Below are positions 36,106-47,698 of a stretch of 64,000 nt of DNA, one piece after another. Under the pieces are notes generated by a model. The model had not been told where the DNA came from, did not search any database, and saw nothing but the letters and a program-made list of their open reading frames with translations. Position numbers and translations under genes: made by a program. This DNA is from Symsagittifera roscoffensis (Eukaryota > Xenacoelomorpha > Acoela > Convolutidae), in contig NW_026971265.1 in assembly GCF_963678635.1 (NCBI RefSeq), positions 1 to 64,000 of the forward strand. Direction: 5' to 3'. How positions within the stretch are numbered: the stretch's first letter is position 1; each line of letters begins with the position of its first letter.

Positions 36106-39100
36106 AAGTTGAGTCCCCCGCCGACCGGTGTGTCACGTGATGTTACGACCGCCTCGCTGTTTTGGAATAATTCTTTCGTCTGTTCTCTCGATGTATTCCA
36201 GTCCTCCTCTTCCGATAGCGTGTCTTCCAAGAGTTCGTCGTCTTTCTTCTGGTGTTTGCTTTTTGGCTCCTCCAGTGGGCTTTTGGCCTTCTCCTTCTGA
36301 TTTGTCCCCCCCCCCTTGGGTGATTGCGTAGGAGAACCTTGTAACTTCACCAGATCACTTTTTCTGTAGACTGCTCCTGCAGCTGTTGTCACTGTCTTGG
36401 GTGAATCGAAAGCGACCTTCCCCTTGAATGGCTTTGTCAGTGCTGCTCCACTTCTCCTCGTTTCGTCCCTGCGGCTGAGATTTTGGCTGTTCCATTCCGA
36501 CCCCTTTGGTTTGTCCTCTACAAATCCTTTTTCCCATGAGTAGAGTAACTCCTTCCTCAGTTCAGGGTCGATTGTACTTGTGGTATCTACTAGTTGTGAG
36601 AGGCTGGGTCCGTCATATCTGCGTCGCTCTGCGTTCCAGTCCGCATTCGCCTCCAACAAGTTCCGTAGAGTTCTTGCTCTGTTCCTCTCCTGAGTTGTCA
36701 AACTGGCTTGTTTGAATAGGGGGCTGACCTCTCTGCTTTTCTGCCCCTTTTTTACAATGTTTAGTGAGTCCCGAGATTGGTCAATCCTTTTCTTGAGTTG
36801 ACTTGCGGTTAGGGCCGACCTCTCCAGATGCTGTTTATCTAAATTATCAGAGAATTCTACAAATTTATCTCGTATAATTTTAAATTCCGTTTTTGGTAGT
36901 CTACCGAAGTGTGCTTCAAACGGTGATTTCTGTATGGTCTTTTGTTTTATCCACCGCATGTCCCTAATGATTGTACTGAGGCATAGTTTTATTGACTTTA
37001 CATTCTCTTCCAGTAACATCACCCCCAAGCGCCTTTTAATGGTTTGAATTGTTCTCTCTACTAAGCCACACCCGCGGTGGGCACCCACCGGGCAGAACTT
37101 TTGTTCTATATTGTGTTCAAGACAGAATTTTTTCATGGCTTTTCCTTTGAATCCGGAAAATTGGTCGGTTTTTATCGATTCTGGTATGCCGTGTGTATCT
37201 ATGAATGACCTTAGAAATTTTATGGTCGATTTTCCCCCCGTTGATTTTGTTACTTTCACCGATGGAAACTTTGAAAACTGATCAATTGCTACCAATAAGT
37301 AGATTTTCTTTCCTTTATGATCCTCTAAAGGTCCTGCGCAATCTAACTGAATTTCCTGCCCTGGCTGCGATAGCAGTGGCAGTGGTTGTGAAGAATTTTT
37401 CGGTAAAATATATTTTGCATTCTTACCATAGCGTGTACATTCTCTACACTCTTCAGCTAGGTTTACGATATCCTTATGCATGTGTGGCCACCACAAATAA
37501 TTTGACACGTCAATCATGGCCTCCTGCCCCGGATGTCCTCTATGGATGCGCTTCAACACTGCTTGGCGCAACTGAGCTGGTACTGCTATCCTGTTATCTA
37601 CGAGAATGCAACCGTCGACTACTGAGAGTTGGTTCCACAGCGGGTTTGTATATGGGCCCATAAGCTCAAATCCTGCCCGATCCTTCCTCTCTATTACGCG
37701 ACGTAATCGGTCCATCCACACATCCTCCGATATGAGTTCGGCCAACAGCGTTTTATCGAATAGTTTCGATAAGCTAAAGCTTCCGGTGTCTCCTACGTCT
37801 GCTAATGCGCTTTCCAATTGTATTTGCCGTTCGTTAATTCTTTTCGAAGGTTGTACTTCGCTCACTTCCGGACCTAGATCGTCATCCTCCGCTGTTAAGT
37901 CCACCTCTATGATTGATTTCGTTGGTGAACCTCTCGGGCTGCTGGTTACCATCTGCGTCATTGCTTCTAGATCTCTGATGTTTCCTGGTAGCTCTTGATC
38001 CTTACTGACTAGGTCCCAAATCGATAGCAAATTTTTCGTTTCCTCAGCGTCTTGGTTCCATATTGCTGCCCGTGCAGTACAACTGTCCTCGTCAAAGCTG
38101 TCTTCCGTTCTATCTAGAGTTCCTCTTCTAATTCGACTTGTTCGATGGAATGTAGTCTCGGTTAGTTCCGCTTCTGCTACTTGATCGTTCTCCTCCTGTG
38201 TCCTACAGTCTCCTATTCTCACTGTCTTCTTCTTTATCTTTCCCTCCTCCATTTTTTCTGAGTTTATTTTTCTGTTTTTGACTAGATTAACCGACTGAAT
38301 TGCTCTATTGAAATTGACAAGAGTGTTTTTCTGAATCAACACGTTCTTGTCAGTCAAAAAATCTGAATGCTCACCGTTCTCGTTCCGGTCGAGCTTTGTT
38401 CGGTTTTTGACCGTTTTGTTGCTATAGCAACTACGCCTGGATGTTAGCAACCTATCTTCTCTTTTCTGTTTTTGAGAATATTCTAGAACCTTTTCGCTCT
38501 GAATTGTTGCATTCGTATCATTCAGTCGACTGTATAAACAGTCGAGTGCTCTATGAAAGCACTCAATTGAAGTGACTACAAATTTTTCATCCAATTTTGT
38601 TTCCGGCCAAGGTTCTCCGGTTGGTTCTCTAGATAGATAATCTACTATCCCCATATCCTTTCCTGGAATATGGACAATTTTGAATTGATATGGCAGTAAT
38701 CTATCCACCCACCTTGTTAATCTAGACTGATATGTTTTGTTAGACCTGTTGCCTTCTAAGGCAGATGTTAGTGCCTTATGATCAGTAACTATTACAAATT
38801 CTTTTCCTAATAAGTAATGTTTGAAACGATCCACTGCCCATACCACTGCTAGCAGTTCAAGCTCATTGGTAGAATACTTTTTTTCTTGATTGTTAAGATA
38901 GCGCGACGCGAATGAAATCGGAACCCATTCGTTCTTTTCCGTCTGTTGCTCTAAAGATGCCCCTAGTCCACTATGGCTTGCATCACACTTGACCCGAGTA
39001 TCTCTATTCGGATCGCAATAATTCAGCTTAACAATGTTTGCTACCGCTTTTTTGATTTCTTCGAACACCTCATTATGTTCGGTTCCCCATTCGAATTTTT

Positions 39101-41777
39101 TTACTGGGATTTTAATGTTTTTCAATTTTTTCTTTTCGTTTTCCTCACGCAATAATGGTCTAAGTTTTTCTGTCAAATTAGCTGCATTCGGTATAAACTT
39201 CGCAAGGTGGTTAATACTACCTAGAAAGGATCTAAGTTGTTTGAGTGACTTTGGATGGTCTAACTTAAGAATGGCCTCCGTTTTCGTTTTTTTTGGGGTA
39301 ACCCCACTTTCTGAAAGTTTATGTCCCAGCCAATTAACTTCTGTTTTGAAGAACTCACATTTTGACAGTTTCAGCGATAAGTTCTCCTTATCGAGCTTCA
39401 TTAGAAGGTCAGTAATTAGTTTTTCATGCTCAATTTCCGATCCTTTTGAGACAATTAATATGTCGTCCAAGAAACAAAACGTATTCTTAGAATGATTTAA
39501 CGTCCGATCCATAGCTTTTTTAAATTCGGCTGGCATATCAGCCAAACCATAGAATCCCGTCAGAAATCTATATGTGCCCGTCGCTTTTCCCCCTACGATG
39601 TTGAAATTGCACTGTCTTGCAGTTTGTGGATTCAACTTTAGCTGACTATATGCATATTTCAAATCTAACACAGTGAAAAACAAAGTACCTGCTGTTTGTG
39701 CAGTTACTATCTGGCTGACACTATCTAATAGTTCTTCCATATTCGGCATCTGATACTTGTTTTTATATAATTGTCTGTTGATGGGCTTTGCGTCCAAAGC
39801 CAGTTTAATTGAATCGTCTTTCTTCACTGTGATGACAATAGGGGCTATGAAAAAATCACTGGTACACTTCTCTAATTTCTGAATATGGCCTTCTAGTAGT
39901 AATTTTTCAATTTCCTTCTCAACTTTTTCTTGCACATGGATAGGTATCCTCCTCCCTTTTTCTTGAATCGGGCAGAGAGGGTATTTGAATGTTGTGTTCA
40001 CGACATGATGTACTGATCGTCCTTTTCTATCAAACAATGATTTAAAATCTTCGTAGAATTTTTCTTTCCACGGTTCCGACTGTTCGCACAGCATGATCTC
40101 AAATCGAGATTTCAGTTTTGGAGCGGGTCTTTGTGTAGTGGTTATGCCTACTTTACTTTGTAGGTCTAACCCTAAAATACACCGCGTCCTTCGTTCAGTT
40201 ATCAAAAACGTAGCCTCTTGGACTTCCCAGCCAGCGGATCTTATGTTTGCCTTCACCGCCCCCAATATTGCTATTGGTTTTTTATTATAGTCAACGAATT
40301 GTGCTGGTGAGTACAATTTTTCAGCTGGAGTAAATTGTATTTTTCCTGATGAATCTAGAATTTGTTTTGCCACTGTCCAATTTATAAATGAAATTGGGCT
40401 ACCGGTGTCCACGGTCATATTTATTATCTGATTATCAATTCGAATTAGAGCCTTCGGTGATTTCATCCTTCCTGATGATGAGTCTTTCCGTATGTCAATC
40501 TTTTTCGTTTCTAGTTTGTTTACTCTCTTGCTATCACTGTTCTCTTTCATTTTCTCGTCGATGTATCGATTGATCATCTCTATTTCACTGTCTTTCTGTT
40601 CAACTGCCATAACCTCGAATTCTTCGCATGAATTGAATGTTTGTATCAAGTTGCATTCTTCTTCCGAACTCTCTGTATTTTCAGTTATTTCACTGACCTG
40701 TTGTGACCGGCACATTCGAGCAAAGTGATTTGGTTTATTGCAGTTCTTACATTGTTTTCCCATTGCCGCACAATTTTTCAAATGACCGTCTACAAATGAT
40801 CTGCCACACCTGTTACAAGGTTTCCTGTCCTCTGCGTTATTATTGTTCGATAACCCTCTTCCCTCTTGCTGTTTCCGTCTATTTCTTTCACGATATGGTT
40901 TTCTAGTGTTCTGATTCCTGTTTCCTACCACCAGAATTGGTTCTTGTTTGATTTTGATCTGTGGCCCTGATTGGGTTGTTGCTTGTGCAGTACCCAGAGT
41001 GGTTTTCTGAAAGTCTTGTGTCGATTGTTTACTCTGCTCAAATTTTATCGCACGTTTTAATACTTCTTCGGGAGGTAACGTTTCGAACGTGAGCGTGTCT
41101 TGTAATGCTGGACTTCGCATTTTCGAAATAAAGAGATCTCTGACTAACTCATCTTCCAAAGTGTCCAATGCTGACTTGGCTGCTTGGGCAGTTAGTGCTG
41201 CATGGAATGATTCTAAAGATTCTCCCAATTCTTGTGATCTATTGAATAATTTGTACCGCTCGTAAGTAATACTCTGGCATTTTTCAAAGGTTACCTTTGC
41301 TAATCTAACCGTCTCTTTAAATTGCAATTTAGAAATCTCCACATGTGGATTTTTTTGAACAAAACGTTTCTTTCCTTCAGTCCCAAACGCAAGAAATAGT
41401 CTGGATACTAATCGCTTCTGGACTTCGTTGTAGTAAATATTGTGGCCCACTTTATGTCCTCTTTCTCTTCTCTCTTCATTCTCAGCTGGGACTCGATCTC
41501 TTAATAATCTATCCCGTGCTTCTCTAGCTGCTATTGCAATAGCAGATTCGCCATCTCTGGGTGTTTCTGGACGGGGTTCCGGCTCCTCTAACACGGGTTT
41601 GGGATCTTCCAGCATAACTTCTGGGTTGACATTTTCTTTTACTGTTACCGCCATCAGGAACTGATCTAACCATACTTTAAAGTTCCAAGGTGGATCTGAG
41701 TTCGCTGTGGTCCAGTAAACGGGAATTCCTATGTCCGTTCTATTATCCTGAGCAAAAAATCCTGTTGGCTGCGCCAT
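36072..41777 (-). CDS. gag-pol: Gag-Pol polyprotein of B2, 1901 aa, intact
   Basis: A single frame encodes Gag (about 1-310), two zinc knuckles (about 317-352: CNRCGRSF... and CKNCNKPNHFARMC), aspartic protease (DTGSP, about 455), RT (catalytic FLDD, about 769) and RNase H (DASHSG about 930, then VTDHKA). The integrase follows, with H/H/C/C zinc-binding residues at about 1409-1447 and catalytic D about 1480, D about 1537 and E about 1573, 35 residues apart for the last pair. A charged C-terminal extension of about 300 residues ends the protein. Cys follows the first integrase Asp, where B1 has Tyr. The ATG spans the LTR/primer-site junction. All catalytic residues are present. Confidence 0.93.
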   Translation of the reverse strand: MAQPTGFFAQDNRTDIGIPVYWTTANSDPPWNFKVWLDQFLMAVTVKENVNPEVMLEDPKPVLEEPEPRPETPRDGESAIAIAAREARDRLLRDRVPAENEERRERGHKVGHNIYYNEVQKRLVSRLFLAFGTEGKKRFVQKNPHVEISKLQFKETVRLAKVTFEKCQSITYERYKLFNRSQELGESLESFHAALTAQAAKSALDTLEDELVRDLFISKMRSPALQDTLTFETLPPEEVLKRAIKFEQSKQSTQDFQKTTLGTAQATTQSGPQIKIKQEPILVVGNRNQNTRKPYRERNRRKQQEGRGLSNNNNAEDRKPCNRCGRSFVDGHLKNCAAMGKQCKNCNKPNHFARMCRSQQVSEITENTESSEEECNLIQTFNSCEEFEVMAVEQKDSEIEMINRYIDEKMKENSDSKRVNKLETKKIDIRKDSSSGRMKSPKALIRIDNQIINMTVDTGSPISFINWTVAKQILDSSGKIQFTPAEKLYSPAQFVDYNKKPIAILGAVKANIRSAGWEVQEATFLITERRTRCILGLDLQSKVGITTTQRPAPKLKSRFEIMLCEQSEPWKEKFYEDFKSLFDRKGRSVHHVVNTTFKYPLCPIQEKGRRIPIHVQEKVEKEIEKLLLEGHIQKLEKCTSDFFIAPIVITVKKDDSIKLALDAKPINRQLYKNKYQMPNMEELLDSVSQIVTAQTAGTLFFTVLDLKYAYSQLKLNPQTARQCNFNIVGGKATGTYRFLTGFYGLADMPAEFKKAMDRTLNHSKNTFCFLDDILIVSKGSEIEHEKLITDLLMKLDKENLSLKLSKCEFFKTEVNWLGHKLSESGVTPKKTKTEAILKLDHPKSLKQLRSFLGSINHLAKFIPNAANLTEKLRPLLREENEKKKLKNIKIPVKKFEWGTEHNEVFEEIKKAVANIVKLNYCDPNRDTRVKCDASHSGLGASLEQQTEKNEWVPISFASRYLNNQEKKYSTNELELLAVVWAVDRFKHYLLGKEFVIVTDHKALTSALEGNRSNKTYQSRLTRWVDRLLPYQFKIVHIPGKDMGIVDYLSREPTGEPWPETKLDEKFVVTSIECFHRALDCLYSRLNDTNATIQSEKVLEYSQKQKREDRLLTSRRSCYSNKTVKNRTKLDRNENGEHSDFLTDKNVLIQKNTLVNFNRAIQSVNLVKNRKINSEKMEEGKIKKKTVRIGDCRTQEENDQVAEAELTETTFHRTSRIRRGTLDRTEDSFDEDSCTARAAIWNQDAEETKNLLSIWDLVSKDQELPGNIRDLEAMTQMVTSSPRGSPTKSIIEVDLTAEDDDLGPEVSEVQPSKRINERQIQLESALADVGDTGSFSLSKLFDKTLLAELISEDVWMDRLRRVIERKDRAGFELMGPYTNPLWNQLSVVDGCILVDNRIAVPAQLRQAVLKRIHRGHPGQEAMIDVSNYLWWPHMHKDIVNLAEECRECTRYGKNAKYILPKNSSQPLPLLSQPGQEIQLDCAGPLEDHKGKKIYLLVAIDQFSKFPSVKVTKSTGGKSTIKFLRSFIDTHGIPESIKTDQFSGFKGKAMKKFCLEHNIEQKFCPVGAHRGCGLVERTIQTIKRRLGVMLLEENVKSIKLCLSTIIRDMRWIKQKTIQKSPFEAHFGRLPKTEFKIIRDKFVEFSDNLDKQHLERSALTASQLKKRIDQSRDSLNIVKKGQKSREVSPLFKQASLTTQERNRARTLRNLLEANADWNAERRRYDGPSLSQLVDTTSTIDPELRKELLYSWEKGFVEDKPKGSEWNSQNLSRRDETRRSGAALTKPFKGKVAFDSPKTVTTAAGAVYRKSDLVKLQGSPTQSPKGGGTNQKEKAKSPLEEPKSKHQKKDDELLEDTLSEEEDWNTSREQTKELFQNSEAVVTSRDTPVGGGLNLAIKRAKPNLA
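41759..41776 (-). promoter_or_regulatory. Primer-binding site of B2 overlapping gag start
   Basis: The sense strand TGGCGCAGCCAACAGG begins directly after the LTR end (...ATATCACA). The final A of the LTR and the first TG of this site make the gag ATG, so the first codons of gag double as primer-binding site. The tRNA is not identified. Confidence 0.65.
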
Positions 41778-42073
41778 GTGATATCCCTAAGCTGCGTAGC
41801 GTGTTGAGGAACAAAAGTAAGAGAGATACTGTAAACTTACTGTTGTTGATCTTATCTTTTTCTGAAGTTAGGAGCTGAGATTGGTTACTGTTTTTCAGCA
41901 TGAGATATGATAACTCTGACCAATTCAACCTTAACGTTAAACAAACATCGAATGACCTTGACCACTTATATAATAATAACGTAATAGATATAGTTAGCAC
42001 ATATGGTTACTGCAGATGCAGTAGTTAGCAAACTGTCCTCAAGGTTGTGTACAACAGATGCTGCAATACCACA
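41777..42073 (-). repeat. 5' LTR of B2
   Basis: This 297-bp LTR is followed by the ATAGT duplication at 42074-42078. It contains the likely promoter (TATATAAG at 41965-41972). Confidence 0.9.
41965..41972 (-). promoter_or_regulatory. TATA box in B LTR
   Basis: TATATAAG on the sense strand, about 100 nt into the LTR. Transcription would start about 25-30 nt downstream, still inside the LTR. The same motif is present in the other B LTRs. Confidence 0.5.
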
Positions 42074-42078
42074 ATAGT
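42074..42078. repeat. Target-site duplication, right (B2)
   Basis: ATAGT directly after the right LTR, matching 34856-34860. Confidence 0.85.
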
Positions 42079-45000
42079 TTGAAAAAAATTTGTCTGAAAA
42101 CGAAAAAAGTGCTTCGGAGAGATTCCTTCAAGAGATCTTTTTCAGAGCGTGCATGTTACGAGAATTTGGCAAACTATCAGATTTTCGCTAACTTTCAATT
42201 AAAACAGTATCAAGGCCAAATAACTTGCACTGAACTTTCGCCTGGGGTACCAATTTTTTTAACATGTTTTTTGGGCTTGATTTGTGAACACAAAACAACA
42301 AAAGAGGCAGTAGCATTGCTTGGCATTTGGCAGATTACACGTTTGATTCATCTGAAAACATTTTGAATGACTTAAGGTAGATAATGTCTTACACCAGTTG
42401 AGTTCCCCCATAATAAACATCAATAAAACTCAATGAACATCAATAAAACCTAGTTTATCCATTTAATGAATATTACATGATTTATTAACAGCCATATGAA
42501 TTAGCTGGAAGAACTTTTTTCATTGTTTCAAACGTTGATTTTTTGATGATTTCATCGGTAACTTCCCAAATAGCATAATTCCCAAATGGCATAAAAATGG
42601 AAACTTCAAGAGACAAACTATAGAATATTCCAATTGTATAAAACCTGGTTTCAAATAGTTTTTGGTTGAGAAAGTCTTGACAAACTATGTATTTTAAGCT
42701 GAAAATTAAGAATCGTGTATGCAATTAATAAGACCAATTAGCCTTCCTCAATTGAATTTGGAACGATTTTGTGTAAACGCGTAAGTAATGCGCCTAAAAC
42801 TTTCAGCATCAAAGTTTTACAGCGCTCTTATAGTCACGTTGGTCTATTAGTGAGCGTTTCACATCAATGTTCTAGTCACGAAAGTTTAGTGGTGAGCGCA
42901 ACCCTTGTGGGACGCGAAGATTCATGGATTAAGCCCTCGAGAGAAATTTTTTTCGAAATTGGTCTGAATAAAAACACCATGCCGATCATATATAGAACTT
43001 ATTTTCTCCAAAAATTGGAACAATAAGACCAATTAGCTGGTCTCATTTCAATTCGAAGCATTTTTGTGGTGAACATAACTCGCCACGTGTAAGTAATGCG
43101 CGTTACACTTTCAGCATCAAAGTATAAAACGAGCACTTTAGTTAGACTCGTTTCATAGCATACGTACAAAGAGGCCAGTATCATGATGAGCGCAACCACC
43201 CTTCTACTAACACGAAGATGAAAGGATCGATCCAATGAAATAAAAAAGTCTTTTATGATTGGTCTGAAAAAAAAACCACCTCAAGGATATATATTTTTTC
43301 TTCACAATTTTTGCCAATTTTTTGAGCGTCTTTTTCTAATCTTGGTCTGGTTGGTTTATGATGTGTCTAGTTACACTGTCTGCTTTTTGACAGCACGCCA
43401 TTTGTATTGAGTCCCAACTGAACGCACATAACAATGGAATTGCTGCATGCTAATCCATACGCCTGTAGCTAAAAAGCAAGTTATTTTGTTGAGATTTTTT
43501 TATATTCTACTGAATTCAGCGTATATGCTTCTTCATCTAGCAGTATGACTCCACACACAACATTTTTTCAAAAACGTTCTAAAGTCCATCTATATATTAA
43601 GGGAAAACTAAGATGTTAGTTCTTTTTGAGAAACACTGAGGAATTTTTTTGGCAAATAAAACGTTATCTAAGCTTTTATTTTTAAACTTTGATGTAGTCA
43701 GTTTTTGCTCTTCTAATTTGTTCTTATGTTTTTGATTTAATTAAAATCCTCCAAAAGTCAAACAAATTTAATGCTTAGGATCAGGGCAGATCTAGGATTT
43801 TCTCGAGGGGGGGCGGATTTTCATAAAAATTTCGAAAATTTTAACGACCTTTTTTTAGGTCGACCAAATTGATTTTCCGAGCACTCCTAAAGCAGTAAAA
43901 AGATCCTGTTTGGGCCAAATTTTCTAAGCCGCAGGCAAACTTTAAAAAAAACAGGTAAAAAAAGCCGTTTTTGGGCACTTTTTGGAAAAATTTGACAAAA
44001 AATTGCGTTTTTTGGCGCGCGCTCCCCCTCAAGGTTAGTGTATATTGGCGCCGAAGATTGGGGACCCTTTGGGTTGGCTGGGGGTCGAATCCCTGAGAGG
44101 AAGGCGTCCCCCCCTAAATCCGCCTCTAATTAGGATTCTTTCAAGCAATAACTCCAACTGAAGTACTAGAATAATCAAAAAAAAAGTTGAACGCTATGTT
44201 TTTTGGTGGTTAGTCGAAGTGCACGGGTAACAGGTCAGACATGAGTGCACTCAAGCTCATGAATTGAGAACTCACGCAGAGAAAGCAGCCATGTCTGAGT
44301 GCAAATCTGTTTGAAGGTTTTTTAAGCCAATGACAATAAATTTTGTCGCCAGAAGTTGCGAATAAAATCAGTTTCCTGATGCATGCATCGTTGTTCAGAG
44401 ATTGCAAGCATTATAAGCTTGGTATGTTTTTTTGCATTATGGATTATTGGATACTTTTTTGAGTTCGTAACTTGAATAGCTTTGTTCTTGTACAAGTTGT
44501 ATCGCCCCCAAAAAAAGTGAAAACATCTGTTAATCAGCCTTCTCTGAATTTGTTTTTTGGTTCTAAGTCGCTTGCGGGTATCAGGAAAAATACGTATAGC
44601 GGTGAAAAACAGAACTTCCATAGTACCCTACCATTTCTTTTATTTTTTAACCTACTAGTGAAAAGTGATATTCAATTATTTGGTTCAAGGAAGCTTATTT
44701 GTCATAAATGATTTGTTACAAGTAGCCAAATCTTTTCTTTTGTACTCTATATGGCGTGTAGGGGGATAATTTTAGCAAAAAATCTCAAATTTTAGAAAAA
44801 AAATTTTCATTTTGTTTTGTCACATTTAATTTTTTATGTTATTACTGCTCCATAAACCTTAAAAGGCAATCAGAACATTCAGGGCTTCACTCTGAATGTT
44901 TATAGAGCGTGGGGGGGATGATTTTCACAAAAAAAAATCTCAAATTTTAGAGGAAAAATGTCATTTTACTTTATTACTTTCAATTTTTCTATGTTATTAC

Positions 45001-45642
45001 TGCTGCATAAACCTTAAAAGGCAGTCGGAACATTCAGGGCTTTGCCCTGATACAAGCATTTTTGTTGTTAATTAGCTCATTGACGACACTGAAAAACTCA
45101 CAAAACAAAATATCTGAAATTTATCTTTCGTTCGTCCCATAAACGCACTAATTCTCGAGAGAGAAAGTTCAATAGTTAAGTTTTCAAACTGAACTAGTGC
45201 AATATACAAAAATACAGATACAAATGAAAAATTATTTTTAGGAGTATAAAAATCTGTTTGTATCTGAATTTAAAAAATGAACTTAAATTCGCCTTAAAAA
45301 GAAGTTAAAAAAGTTAAAAAGAGATCTTGTAACAAACAGTCGTATCAGCAGAAATGACGGAGAGACGAAGGCGGCTCCGACTGACGAAAACCAAAAAATT
45401 GAATCGAACCAAAAACATGTTATAATTTTTTTTGAAACGCTCAAAATTTTTTTATTGTTCTGGTCATTAAAAAGGGGGAGAGACTTCGAATTCGGTTAAG
45501 ATTGAGTTCTTTCTTTTTCTAATTTTCGTTATTTCTGATTTTTTGTTTGATTTCGAGCAAATCAGGAGACCTAGCAGGCGCAAACGGCTTATTTATGCTT
45601 AAGTTAAGCCGTGCAAATTTATTATTACCCTTAAAATTATTT
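42079..45642. repeat. Repeat unit A, copy A2
   Basis: This is the full non-coding unit downstream of B2. Its first ~520 bp recur at 47995-48520 and, diverged, at 51870-52390. The SINE-like dimer is at about 42724-43270, the poly-G/GGCGCC repeat at about 43790-44130 and the twin ~180-bp modules at about 44750-45060. It stops abruptly at 45642, early in the S module, where it is joined to element B sequence. Confidence 0.85.
42724..43270 (+). repeat. Dimeric tRNA-derived SINE-like element (in A2)
   Basis: This is the more complete version of the dimer. Both monomers begin AATAAGACCAATTAGC and contain A- and B-box-like sequences, with GGATCGATCC in the second. The first monomer is about 300 bp. 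Confidence 0.45.
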
Positions 45643-47698
45643 TATCTAATAGTTCTTCCATATTCGGCATCTGATACTTGTTTTTATATAATTGTCTGTT
45701 GATGGGCTTTGCGTCCAAAGCCAGTTTAATTGAATCGTCTTTCTTCACTGTGATGACAATAGGGGCTATGAAAAAATCACTGGTACACTTCTCTAATTTC
45801 TGAATATGGCCTTCTAGTAGTAATTTTTCAATTTCCTTCTCAACTTTTTCTTGCACATGGATAGGTATCCTCCTCCCTTTTTCTTGAATCGGGCAGAGAG
45901 GGTATTTGAATGTTGTGTTCACGACATGATGTACTGATCGTCCTTTTCTATCAAACAATGATTTAAAATCTTCGTAGAATTTTTCTTTCCACGGTTCCGA
46001 CTGTTCGCACAGCATGATCTCAAATCGAGATTTCAGTTTTGGAGCGGGTCTTTGTGTAGTGGTTATGCCTACTTTACTTTGTAGGTCTAACCCTAAAATA
46101 CACCGCGTCCTTCGTTCAGTTATCAAAAACGTAGCCTCTTGGACTTCCCAGCCAGCGGATCTTATGTTTGCCTTCACCGCCCCCAATATTGCTATTGGTT
46201 TTTTATTATAGTCAACGAATTGTGCTGGTGAGTACAATTTTTCAGCTGGAGTAAATTGTATTTTTCCTGATGAATCTAGAATTTGTTTTGCCACTGTCCA
46301 ATTTATAAATGAAATTGGGCTACCGGTGTCCACGGTCATATTTATTATCTGATTATCAATTCGAATTAGAGCCTTCAGTGATTTCATCCTTCCTGATGAT
46401 GAGTCTTTCCGTATGTCAATCTTTTTCGTTTCTAGTTTGTTTACTCTCTTGCTATCACTGTTCTCTTTCATTTTCTCGTCGATGTATCGATTGATCATCT
46501 CTATTTCACTGTCTTTCTGTTCAACTGCCATAACCTCGAATTCTTCGCATGAATTGAATGTTTGTATCAAGTTGCATTCTTCTTCCGAACTCTCTGTATT
46601 TTCAGTTATTTCACTGACCTGTTGTGACCGGCACATTCGAGCAAAGTGATTTGGTTTATTGCAGTTCTTACATTGTTTTCCCATTGCCGCACAATTTTTC
46701 AAATGACCGTCTACAAATGATCTGCCACACCTGTTACAAGGTTTCCTGTCCTCTGCGTTATTATTGTTCGATAACCCTCTTCCCTCTTGCTGTATCCGTC
46801 TATTTCTTTCACGATATGGTTTTCTAGTGTTCTGATTCCTGTTTCCTACCACCAGAATTGGTTCTTGTTTGATTTTGATCTGTGGCCCTGATTGGGTTGT
46901 TGCTTGTGCAGTACCCAGAGTGGTTTTCTGAAAGTCTTGTGTCGATTGTTTACTCTGCTCAAATTTTATCGCACGTTTTAATACTTCTTCGGGAGGTAAC
47001 GTTTCAAACGTGAGCGTGTCTTGTAATGCTGGACTTCGCATTTTCGAAATAAAGAGATCTCTGACTAACTCATCTTCCAAAGTGTCCAATGCTGACTTGG
47101 CTGCTTGGGCAGTTAGTGCTGCATGGAATGATTCTAAAGATTCTCCCAATTCTTGTGATCTATTGAATAATTTGTACCGCTCGTAAGTAATACTCTGGCA
47201 TTTTTCAAAGGTTACCTTTGCTAATCTAACCGTCTCTTTAAATTGCAATTTAGAAATCTCCACATGTGGATTTTTTTGAACAAAACGTTTCTTTCCTTCA
47301 GTCCCAAACGCAAGAAATAGTCTGGATACTAATCGCTTCTGGACTTCGTTGTAGTAAATATTGTGGCCCACTTTATGTCCTCTTTCTCTTCTCTCTTCAT
47401 TCTCAGCTGGGACTCGATCTCTTAATAATCTATCCCGTGCTTCTCTAGCTGCTATTGCAATAGCAGATTCGCCATCTCTGGGTGTTTCTGGACGGGGTTC
47501 CGGCTCCTCTAACACGGGTTTGGGATCTTCCAGCATAACTTCTGGGTTGACATTTTCTTTTACTGTTACCGCCATCAGGAACTGATCTAACCATACTTTA
47601 AAGTTCCAAGGTGGATCTGAGTTCGCTGTGGTCCAGTAAACGGGAATTCCTATGTCCGTTCTATTATCCTGAGCAAAAAATCCTGTTGGCTGCGCCAT
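45599..47698 (-). pseudogene. gag: B3 Gag-protease, truncated in RT, 699 aa
   Basis: This matches B2 Gag-Pol from the ATG through both zinc knuckles, the DTGSP protease and the RT N-terminus, then runs into unit A sequence for about 15 unrelated residues. Gag and protease are intact, so a Gag-protease product is conceivable. One Gag residue differs from B2 (Ile for Lys near 300). RT, RNase H and integrase are absent. Confidence 0.85.

Larger units (their letters stand above)
34861..42073 (-). mobile_element. Element B2, full-length Ty3/gypsy retrotransposon
   Basis: This 7,213-bp element has two 297-bp LTRs, a 5-bp target duplication, a primer site abutting the 5' LTR, a polypurine tract abutting the 3' LTR, an intact 1901-codon gag-pol frame and an AUG-less second frame. 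The LTRs differ by about three substitutions plus one terminal base, so it is not brand new but could be functional. There is no envelope gene. Confidence 0.93.
39722..45642. repeat. Tandem duplication copy 1 (5,921 bp)
   Basis: The segment from mid-RT of B2 through its 5' LTR and A2 is repeated head-to-tail at 45643-51563 with a constant 5,921-bp offset. The join at 45643 shares TA with both parents. Confidence 0.88.

Noticed and set aside
42724..43270. Functional tRNA genes
   Set aside because: Box-like motifs are present but cloverleaf stems are poor and the copies diverge as repeats do; SINE-like call preferred.
45599..45642. C-terminal residues of the B3 699-aa ORF as a real domain
   Set aside because: They arise from reading into unit A across the duplication join.
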